Shown here: positions 47,501-59,500 of the stretch, piece by piece
Numbering within the stretch: position 1 is the first letter of the stretch
Layout of the letters: each line of letters starts with the position of its first letter
Assembly: GCA_035578905.1 (NCBI GenBank)
Contig: JAQJVL010000310.1
Span: 1-64,000 of the forward strand
Direction: 5' to 3'
Length of the DNA stretch: 64,000 nucleotides
Source: Stictocephala bisonia
Lineage: Eukaryota > Arthropoda > Insecta > Hemiptera > Membracidae
Translations under genes and position numbers: made by a program
The notes under the pieces: model-generated
Told to the model about the DNA's origin: nothing
The model's input: only the letters and a program-made list of their open reading frames with translations
Databases searched by the model: none

Positions 47501-50500
47501 GCACTCAACTTACAGTATAGGTTGTAGCACCTAACTCACAGTATAGGTTGTAGCACTCAACTTACAGTATAGGTTGTAGCACCTAACTCACAGTATAGGT
47601 TGTAGCACCTAACTCACAGTATAGGTTGTAGCACCTAACTAACAGTATAGGTTGTAGCACTCAACTTACAGTATAGGTTGTAGCACTCAACTTACAGTAT
47701 AGGTTGTAGCACCTAACTCACAGTATAGGTTGTAGCACCTAACTCACAGTATAGGTTGTAGCACCTAACTCACAGTATAGGTTGTAGCACCTAACTAACA
47801 GTATAGGTTGTAGCACTCAACTTACAGTATAGGTTGTAGCACTCAACTTACAGTATAGGTTGTAGCACCTAACTCACAGTATAGGTTGTAGCACCTAACT
47901 CACAGTATAGGTTGTAGCACCTAACTCACAGTATAGGTTGTAGCACCTAACTCACAGTATAGGTTGTAGCACCTAACTCACAGTATAGGTTGTAGCACCT
48001 AACTTACAGTATAGGTTGTAGCACCTAACTCACAGTATAGGTTGTAGCACCTAACTCACAGTATAGGTTGTAGCACCTAACTCACAGTATAGGTTGTAGC
48101 ACTTAACTCACAGTATAGGTTGTAGCACCTAACTCACAGTATAGGTTGTAGCACCTAACTCACAGTATAGGTTGTAGCACTTAACTCACAGTATAGGTTG
48201 TAGCACCTAACTCACAGTATAGGTTGTAGCACCTAACTCACAGTATAGGTTGTAGCACCTAACTCACAGTATAGGTTGTAGCACCTAACTCACAGTATAG
48301 GTTGTAGCACCTAACTCACAGTATAGGTTGTAGCACCTAACTCACAGTATAGGTTGTAGCACTCAACTTACAGTATAGGTTGTAGCACTCAACTTACAGT
48401 ATAGGTTGTAGCACCTAACTCACAGTATAGGTTGTAGCACCTAACTCACAGTATAGGTTGTAGCACCTAACTCACAGTATAGGTTGTAGCACCTAACTAA
48501 CAGTATAGGTTGTAGCACTCAACTTACAGTATAGGTTGTAGCACTCAACTTACAGTATAGGTTGTAGCACCTAACTCACAGTATAGGTTGTAGCACCTAA
48601 CTCACAGTATAGGTTGTAGCACCTAACTCACAGTATAGGTTGTAGCACCTAACTCACAGTATAGGTTGTAGCACCTAACTCACAGTATAGGTTGTAGCAC
48701 CTAACTTACAGTATAGGTTGTAGCACCTAACTCACAGTATAGGTTGTAGCACCTAACTCACAGTATAGGTTGTAGCACCTAACTCACAGTATAGGTTGTA
48801 GCACTTAACTCACAGTATAGGTTGTAGCACCTAACTAACAGTATAGGTTGTAGCACCTAACTAACAGTATAGGTTGTAGCACCTAACTAACAGTATAGGT
48901 TGTAGCACCTAACTCACAGTATAGGTTGTAGCACTTAACTTACATAAAAACAAAACAACAATCTTTATAGGAAAATATTTTACAACATAATAAGTTAAAT
49001 TTTCATTTGTAGCAGTCTAAATCTGGACCTCTGAAAGAAGAAGAGGGCAATGCAAACAAAAGGAACTCAGCTATTCAGTCCAGCAAACCTGAGTCCGTGC
49101 CAGCCACTCCAGCTCCTAAACGCACATCTACTGTTTTTGGTATAAACATCATACATTTATAGAACATCTTTTATTTTTTTAAATTGATATATTGTTGTAT
49201 TAAATATATTAATGTAATTATATAGGAAGTAAATATAAAAGTTAGTAAGATCTATGAATTAGCATACAAATTTTACTGGAGTTTTTTTTAATTAACTGTC
49301 TCAATATCTATTTTTGTTAAGGTCGTGTATCCAAGTTTCGCCACTTGAAGGGAACACCTGCTCATAAATCAGCTCATATTGAAAATATACGAAACCTCTC
49401 TCGTCAAATATCTGGAGAATGTGATGGTTTCCATGGTAAGTGACTTTTCAAATCTTTGTTTCATAATCTACTCTATTACTCTATAGTACATTTAAGGCTT
49501 TTAGTACTGTATCTTAAGTCAGTATCCTTCTTAATTTTGGTTCATTATAGTCAACTCTCAGCCAATATTGGCCTCTTGGAATACTCTCTGAAGAAAAAAG
49601 TGGTTTGTGATAAAAATTTAGAGTTACTGGCAACAACTACTTAATCGTCATAAGCTGTTTGGGATAATGCAGATTACACTATACACACTGCCTCTTAAAT
49701 TCAGTTTTCTGTGTAAGTTTCCAACTGATTTTAAAAGTCTTAGTATTTTTTATTTATCATTAAACTTGTAAAATTGGTTACACTGATATTTTATAATTTT
49801 TATTATAATTGTTGGTTTTGCAATTTGAGACTTCATCATTCAAATTCATTTGAAAATTGTAGTCAAAGAACAATTAATTAGTGGAAAATAAGTCTTACCA
49901 TATCAACCAGGAACAATATCTGAAAAGGTTGACAGAGTTCAGGGGCACAATGTTTATTTGATGATGTTTAGATAAATAAAATACAGTATGTCATATATAA
50001 TAAAGATTTATTTATTAGTGATTGGAAAAGTGATATTTGGCCTAAATTCAACTAAATCCATTAATGGAATATTAGAGGAACAAGGTATGTTTTGCTCTAA
50101 ATCTATTTTATTTTTAATAAAACCATAACAAATCACTAAATCTATAGTTAAATTTGTACTGTAAATTATTATTGTCCATAAAATGAACAATTGTAGATTT
50201 ATTATAAATATACTTATATCACCTGTCTATTTTAATGATAAGATATGCTCTATATATTGTAATTATAATATTATTATTTAAATTTTATTGAATCTTGATG
50301 CCAACACTTTGACAGTTGACACTTGCACTGATTAAATTGTTAATCAAGGTTTTTCATATTTTTTCAGTGGTTGTGATTTATAGTTGTATGATGGAAATTT
50401 TAACGTTTCCTATTACTTGTTTAGCAAATAGTGAGCGTGTAGCTGTGCCACTGAGTGGTCCTGGTGGCAAAATTGCAGTATTTGAGCTGTCAAAAACTGG

Positions 50501-53500
50501 CAAGCTACCAGATGGTGTCATACCAGCTTTGGTTCATGGGACCAATGTTATGGACTTTGCGTGGGACCCCTTCAACAATAGGCGAATTGCAGTTGGTAAG
50601 ATTATAAATAGAACTATAATTAGTAAATAAATGCATGTTTTTTTAAAATTAATCATATAATATGATGAATTGCAATAAATTGAAGTCGTAAGTATACAAA
50701 CTTTATTTTATTTAATGAAAGACCGTTCAATCAGTAATACTCAAAGAGGGAATAGATGGTATAGGGAATATTATAATATAGAAGTACAAAACAAAGGTGA
50801 GTCAATTTGACTTAAAACTTACATTTTGCTTGTTTGGTTACGGTGTAATGAAGAACTGATAATATAAAATTTAGCAGATAAAACCCAGTTTAAAATAAAA
50901 ACAATAACAATTATTTGTTGCATACTTTGGTTGTGCAGGGTGTTTCAGACCACTGGGCAGCCACCTGTTCTGTCCAAAAAAATTGAAATGGAATATTTCT
51001 TCCAGCTATAATTCTATATTTTCAACTCCAAAGAATTCAAGGAAATAATTATAAACCCTGTTACTTGCCCCAAAATTGCTCATTTTGTGATGGGGGAGCC
51101 GGTTTTGAAAATGTTTCTTTTGAAAATATAAGTCGTGTTGTATTAATTTTAACGGCCTTATAGCCTTATCATTTTGATATAAACATTTTCAATTTATTCT
51201 TCCCCCTAGGGGCAGGATGGCCCAAAATATAATGCAATTTTGTTTTTAACCCTGGATCATGAGGAACAACATAATTTATGTGGTTCACAAAGTCACTTCT
51301 AAAAGCGAGGAACGGCATAATTTATGCTGTTGCGTTAAAATCAATAAAACATATGTTTATCATCAAGCAAGCAAGACAAAGTTGACGCACAATGTTCTGT
51401 TCTATAAATTTCAGATTATTAATAATTTTTTATGCAATTTTATAAACGTAGGAAATAAAATTAAAACATGCAACAAGAAACTTACGCTCAATTCCCTCCT
51501 GGTGCGGAGGTCAGGATTGGGAAAAACGGCTGATGTTTGTCGCATGACTGAAGAATAACCAGAAGACGGAATAAGGCATAGTAAATGTCAGTCTGCAGAG
51601 AATGAAATACTCTATCCAAAAAACAAATCACGATGATTTAGCTGCATTGGGTATTTTACAAAAAAATTTTGTTTATCCTTTTGTACAAGCTATCCAAATG
51701 TGAGTAACAGCATAATTAATACTGTTAATAAAAGTTGTTGTTTAAATTTTATTTTTGACTGTAATCTAACAATTCTTGTATATTTCTATTCAGAAATATG
51801 TTATCTATCAAGTTTTAATACCTACAAAAATCTTAAACATTATTTTATAGTTTTTATTCTGATTATAATGTGCACAATTTTCAAGTGCCGTTTATACAAT
51901 TTGCGCACACTGACTTATGGTGGTATAAGTTTTATACTTTTTGGAATATTATCATATATTTTACATTTTCTTGTAGCTAAGATTGTACTAATAAAGTACA
52001 TGTAGAAATAAATTATAAATAATTATACATACCTCTAAATTTTGGATTGTAATGTAATTTTTAACAGAAATTTGTTTCTGTGTTAACATTTTTATTTTCC
52101 CCAGTAAACTAAAAATATAAAAATTTGTTTATAGGTACAATATTACTATTTTTCCTAAACAACTTTTTATTGTCTATTCAATGGTGATTTTTTTAATTTT
52201 TATATGTACTATTTGATTACCTACCACGATCATACTGTAGCTTTGCACCTTTTTTCATTTTTGCGTTTTATGAAAACAAAAAATTAAAAAAAAAACATAG
52301 TGGTTTATCTAAAATGTAACAACATATTACTAAAGTTAACTAAATAATAAACAATTTGGCTATCTTGAAATGATTTACAAAAATGTTTGAGTGCTTCTAA
52401 GGAGGGTTATAAGTTATAGTTTACGTACAATATTTTCAAATACTTTTCAATTTTTTCTTGACAATTATTATTTAATAAATTTGTGTGTTATTTTTGATAG
52501 TAGTATGTGAATGTACAGTTCTTGAGAAGAAAAACAAAATGATAAATTTAAATTTGCAGCATAATTAGTATTTGTAATAATCTTTCCAAAAAAGGCTTGT
52601 GAAACACCGAAAAAAGCACATAGCAGTTGGGAGTGTAACATTGCTCACGGTCCATTCACGATCTAGGGTTAAACAACATTATTGTAAACTTATGTTCATC
52701 AGATGGATATAAAATTTTTACTCATTGCTACTAATGACATGACCTTTCAGAAAATAATATGTATAGTCATTCAACTCTCCATTTTTTTAATTAAAAAAAA
52801 TCAACAATCATATGAAAACAATTATAACTGGTATAAGTAAAAACAGTAAAAAAAATTAAAAAAAAAAAAAAAAAACTATTAAGGCAGCAAAAAAATTGCA
52901 GACACCTTGGCAAGTTGTAAATAAAGAAGTTGGATTTTTAAAGGATGGTTGCCATCGTAGTGAAATAACAACTAATGACACTCTAGTTAGGGACAAAAGA
53001 AAAATAACTGCAAGTCAATAATTATTTTGTTAGTGTAGGTTGGGGCTCCTTAGAAAAAACTGCAGTTACAAGTGCTTTCGATGGTTTAAAATTAACAGGT
53101 TCAAAAAACTTTAAATTTACAACATGTAATTATACATGTAAATATATCACTGATGTCTTAAAAATATAATAAAAATATAGTAAATATAAACTAGTCTTAA
53201 AAACAAGCAGCCATCTGAGTGGGATGAAATACCAGTCCCAATAATTAATAAAATCAGTAGTAATATTATATATCCTATCACAAACATTGTAAATACCACA
53301 TTAACAACAGGTGTTTTTCCAAATGAACTAAAGTTCTCAACTATATCACCAATATTTAAAAAGGGAGACTGTAAGATTATAGATAATTACCATCCAGTGG
53401 CTCTGCAACCATAATTTTATTAAATCTTAGAAAAACTTAAATTCAATCAAGTAGTACAATATATAGAAGATAACAAAATTCTTAATGAAAAACAATTTGG

Positions 53501-56500
53501 TTTCAGACAGGAAGATCCACCCAGATGGCAGTGTTTGAGTTGGTTAGGGATCTTTTAGAGAGCTTGGATGAATCACAGCCTTTGTGCGGGATTTTCTGCG
53601 ATTTGTCCAAGGCGATTTTGGCTGTGTAAACCATGACTTACTGCTTACAAAGTTGGAGTTTTATGGCTTTAAAGACACTTCTATTGACTTGTTTTGTTCT
53701 TATTTAAAGCAGAGGTGTCAAAGAGTCAAGATAACAGGAGAAGACAATATTCCTACATTCTCAGGATGGAATGAGGTTGAAGCAAAACGGTCTCTGTCTA
53801 AATTGTTCTCAAACAAAAATTTGAAATTTCTATTCTAAAACTTCAGAAGATATAGAGTTTTTTTTTTTGCCTAGTAATTAAGTAGCTTTAAACTCACATA
53901 CTGTTAAATTTTTAGGTTTTACTTTACAAGGAAATTTAAAATGACAGGAACAATTATTAGATATACAAACAAAGTTAAGTAAATCCCTGTTTGCCATTAG
54001 AATAGTAGCTGGTATTACTGACACACGCATAGGCCTCCAGGTGTACTACAGTTATTTCCTATCAATTATTAGATACAGTATTATTTTATAGGGAGCAACA
54101 TCTGATTTAGAAAAAAATTTTAAATTACAAAAACAAGCCATTCGTACAATTTTTAAATTAAAATTCATGTAAGTCCATATTAAAAACCTATAGACTTTTG
54201 ACTTTGCCAGCATTATACATTTATGAAGTATTAAAATGTTTTAGACAGCACCCTGAATATTTTGAAAACTCTAAAAGTATTCATACTCATGACACTAGGA
54301 AAAAAAAAAAAATAACCTGCGGTACCCAAAACACAGATTGGCATTGATTGGAAAAGGTTCTTATTATATGACAATTAAATTATTTAACAACCTTCCAGTG
54401 GAATTGAAGAAGGGGAATAAAGATATATTTTTTAAAAGAAAAGTATTTGACATGTTAGCACAGTCTTTACAATAAAATCAATAAAAGATTTTATGAGCCT
54501 AAAATGGCAATTAGCATTCATTTCAATTTTGTTTAGAATTATTCTGTTATTTTGTAATATTAATAACTATTAGTATTAAGAAACTTGAACGTACATATTG
54601 ACATGTCAATTGTTACTGAGCATTGCTCAGCTATGTAACTTTATATGATGAATAAAGAATTAAACTAAACTAAAAGTAAAACATTTTTTAAGTATACACT
54701 TTTGCAATTACTTATTAGGGTTTTGAAATGGTACATGAAAAATTTGTATATTAGGACATCAGCAAACTTACCTTAAAAGACAAGTTCACTAACATCAGAG
54801 TAGTAGTCACAAACACAAACAAATTTTGTGTATGTTACTACTAATCTGATGTTAGTGAACTTGTCTTAGATGTCCTATCCCCTAATATACTAATTACTGG
54901 CCTAGTGTCCTTTAACCTAACATGAAAAATTTGGAAGTTTCTGAAAAACCATAATAGAAACATTCTGATTCTGATATCTGTGACATTTGTGTCTATATTT
55001 GTGCTTGATCAACTGAGCAGTATATCAATATCCTACAAGAGTTCTGACGTAATCAATTAACTTTTTATTTAAGTTTCAAACTATTTCAGTTTATATGTTA
55101 ATATAATATGCAAGAAGTTGAATTTAAACTCATTCTCCTGCTTCTGTGGAACTGTACATTGGAGTGTTGCACAGGCTTCAACTGTTATAATGCCTAGCAT
55201 AGGGTCAAATCAGTTAGTTTGCCGTATTTCAGTGATAATTGGTCGGTAGCGTAGTTGGTTCAATCCCAGCTTCATGTGCTAAAGGTTCTCAGTTCGATCC
55301 CAATCAGAGTCAATACATTTTGAAAAGGACCAGCTAATAATCACCGGCTGTTCATTTGTCATTGGGCTATTAATTAATGACACTTTCTAAGGAATAGTCG
55401 GCCTTAGTTTGAAACAATGACTACGTTCGCTCATCTACACTCATCACACTCATTCAAAATCCATGTTCGCCCATATCTTGACGATCGGCGTCTTATAAAT
55501 AAATATAAAAATAAATATAAAAAAAAATATAAATAGCTAATTTGTACCTGATAGTTACGTTAAAACAGCTTCTTATTCTACATCAATCCATCTGGGTGTT
55601 TCTTAACCTACTCCTTTCAAAGTGAGTGACAGCCACAATGCCTTGTCTTGGTTTAAGTACATGAAACAGAGCAAAAGAAAAAGTGTCATTTCAAAAATTA
55701 CTTGTCATTTCAAAAACAATAGTAATAAAACAGGATTGTCCGTAAATAAATAGTTAAATCTCATTTGTTAACACTTTACCTGAAGGCACTAAGTAACATC
55801 CAGTAGCAATGTTATGTTGGTATTACAAATCTATTATTGGTTACAACTTACTATCTCAAGTTCACTAAAAAAAATGTATCACTTAAAACAATCACTTTGT
55901 CATATAATTATTTTGCAGTTGATATGTTGAAGCTCCCTGTGTTTTTGCCCGATTATATAGGATGTAATTTCCTTGAATGTTTGCAGCATGTGATGACGGA
56001 ACAATCAGACTGTGGTTGGTGCCTGAGGGCGGACTCACAGAACCCACGAATGAGCCAGATTCAGTACTGGCAGGCCACTCAGAGAAGATATACTTCATCA
56101 AGTTTCATCCGCTGGCACAAGACGTGTTAGCCTCTGGATCATACGACATGACCGTCAAGGTTTGGGATTTGACTAGAGCTCATGAGCCAATTACACTCAC
56201 AGGTCACACAGACCAGGTATGAAACATAGATATTGCCCAGCTTTTGTGAGGAATTACTCAATTTTATTTTGCTATATTATCAAGAAACAATTGTTCAAAA
56301 TAAGGCATTAGAAGTTCGTAATCTTTTAAATTTTTTACAAAGTAGTTTTGCACTTACTGGTTTTTAACTGTCCTCTGCATAATATTTTTCTCTCTGAATT
56401 TTCTGCCAAAATTTTACTAATTTCACAGTTGGTTCAGTCCTATAAATAAATAATAGCATCTTTACCACATTTTCTGTAATACTAGCAACCTACCTTACTA

Positions 56501-59500
56501 AACTAAATATATCACTTACCCTTTTGAAAATCTTAAGTTAATGCAACAGCTAGATACTGAGCGCTTCTCAATAAGTCCCAAATAGGGGTAAAAAATCAGA
56601 ATATTGCTTCTGTTTAAAGTATCTCTGTTTTCTTATCTATGAAAGCTGGACTACTTTTTAATACCCAGTAAGCCTGCTGAAATGTCATATTCTTAATAAA
56701 TAAACGTTCATGTGGAAAAAGTAGGAACCACACTTGAAAATTAATAGGAATTAAAAAATTCAAAACGTGTGATAGGCATTTTACAGTTAATTTTGTCTAA
56801 TGTTTTATAGGGTTTAAGTTCTTTATATTTGGAAGGTTTCCAAGCTATTGAACACTATTAGAGGCAGTATCTAAAATTGATGTTCTGAATGTGCTATTAA
56901 AAGAAATTATATTACTTCTTTCTGAACCAGAACCGAATTGAAAAATACTCTACTCCATTCTATTTCACATTCATTCTTATTTGGAGAGTTAAATTAATAT
57001 AATTAAAGAAATGCAATCCTTATGAAGCCATTTTTTTTTTTTTTTTTTTTTTAACTTTTAGGTGCAATAAGTGTTATTGTGGACACACTTTGATCTTAAC
57101 TGAAATTACTAAATCTAAAAGCCTTCCATGTAATGTCTCAATTTTAGATACACATTTATCTCATTACTTCACTATCAGGAAATGTTAACTTGTAAAAACA
57201 GTGTAATACATTGATTTTATACACACATAGATTTCTTATCCAATGTGAAATGTTGTGTTTCAAATTATTAGCTGTTTTGGGGTGCGATTGTGGAGCGCTA
57301 GTGTAGTCTCATGTAAAAATAATGCAGTTTAAAGCAGTTGCATGAGCTGACTTCACCAACTAAATAAATGATTGGCACAGATATTCCTATTAGTTGAGAC
57401 ATTTGCTGTAGGTATAGGTAATCAAGGGTTATACTCTGAACAATGCGTCCCCACACCTAGTAGCCTATTTAGTATTTGGGTGGTTATAGTTAGATAACAT
57501 CCTTAATGCAAAATTTCTCAGATTTTTAAATGAAAAACTACACAATCTTTGTATATTATTTTAAACATGTTCTCTTGTGCACTGCTCTTGCTCTATTGAG
57601 TAGAAATGCTCCCTGTAAATTTTATATTAATCAATATTATATTCCTAACCTGAAAAAATGTTAATCATAATCAAATTTGGATAGTTGTTGCTTTACACCT
57701 TTCACATTTCTTGTTTTATATTGTGCATTGTGATTATTTATCCATGTTGGTGTTTTCAGATGTTCTCCATGAGCTGGTCAACGTGTGGGAACTTGTTAGC
57801 CACAGTGTGTAAGGACTCTGTGCTGAGGGTTTATCAGCCTCGCAGTTGTTCCACACCCATTGTGGAGGGCAAGGGACCTGTGGGTTCTAGAGGTGCAAGG
57901 GTCGTCTGGGCATTAGATTCTGCATTTATTGTTGTCACTGGCTTCGACAAGTAAGTCCTTTTGTCACACTGTCATACTCATGACTAAGGATTCTTTAACT
58001 AATAGTTTTTAGAAATAATACCTGTAAAGTAACGGAATTTCTTAGGATAATATCTTCCATATAACCAAAAAGAGCATTAGTTTCTTAGTGTATTTTTGGG
58101 TTGGCTGCACAATGAAAGAAATTTGACAAACACTATGTTTTATTCAAGTGGTGACAGCAAATTTTTATTTGTTAAAAGGTAAAAATTGATTAAATTAACC
58201 AATTTAATTGTTCATATATAACACTTCATGAGGCATGTAAAATAGATTATGTTTAATTTTTTACAGTTTAAACTCTTCGCAGGCGGATGGATATTATTTT
58301 ACTCTATTTAAAAGTAACACGTAGTTATATAAAAAAATAACGTAAATGAAATGTGAAGTTAATTTATTTTTTAAGTTTTAGAAACATAAGGGAACACAAA
58401 AAATATATAAATTTATATTTGAAGTTAAATTATAATTTTTAAAGCTATTCTTTTGTAGATGTAGAATTATAATAAAAAGTACAAATATAAAAAATTTTCA
58501 AAATTTTAGTTGAAACTTTTAACAGTATCTTTTATTTATGATACATTAATAACTACAATAAAATAATTGAAAACAAGAAATCAGAGAAAAAGAACGATAA
58601 GTGTTGAAAACAATATGCTTGGGTGGAACGAAAGACAGAGGACATTTTTGTTTTACGCGTGTACAAAGGCAGGAGAAAGAGCCACGCCCATGCACGCTCT
58701 TGATTGGCTAACTCGCCCCTTTTCATTCATCGATGATTTATGTGTTTGATAGGCTGAGGGAGTTTTCCAAAGACATTTCTAATTTGATGCTGCACTCTAG
58801 CGGAAGTTTTAGGAACTATCATTTACACTATCGACAGAAATATTTCATTTCGTATATCTTCGTCAACCGCTCGTTGAGGCAAAGTACAGGCTAGGTATAT
58901 ATTTGTTTGCCGTGTGCCAAGGGTTAAATGTTTGTATACTAAATAATTCATGTGTTATGGTAGCATTTTTTAAACGTAGATGTCTGTTTAGGTATCTATT
59001 AAGGGATGGTGTAAGATCAGTTAGAATTTTATGATGAATTTGAAATTTTTTTCATCCTTTCTAAAAATAAAGTAAATACTTAAATACCATTTATCGTAAT
59101 TCTAATAATTGTATTATAAAATGCACCTCTTGAAAAGAGAAAAATGTCCGACACTAAATACCTCATTAAAAATCTGTATTTTTACAATTAAAAAAAAGTC
59201 ATGTCTTAAACTGGTCCCACATTTTGGTATATCTAGAAGCGTTAATTTAAACCTTTTTAGTTAGTATTTCACATTGTTTTATATTGCAATATATTTTAGC
59301 AGTAAGATTATTATTGTTGATATTATTATTTCGTATTGTAATCAATTAATTCTGTGAATGGGTAAATAGTTTAGTTCCATTAATTCTAACCAACTTAAGT
59401 CATTCAATTTATGATATTTAGATTTCAAAGTCATTCAATTTATGATATTTAGATTTCAGAACCATTCATTTATATAACGTCCTGTAGTTCATGCAATGAG

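Noticed and set aside
44901..48944. CRISPR array interpretation of the 26-bp repeats
   Set aside because: No spacers: units abut directly, all variable bases lie within the unit, and the setting is a eukaryotic intron.
51259..52005. Two open frames (99 and 101 codons) in element B
   Set aside because: Not conserved as frames in element A, no piggyBac transposase motifs; likely non-coding interior.
55837..56130. 97-codon frame overlapping pod1 exon 16
   Set aside because: Wrong frame relative to the WD40 sequence; the 55987 acceptor and VKVWDLTR frame fit the phase of exon 15.
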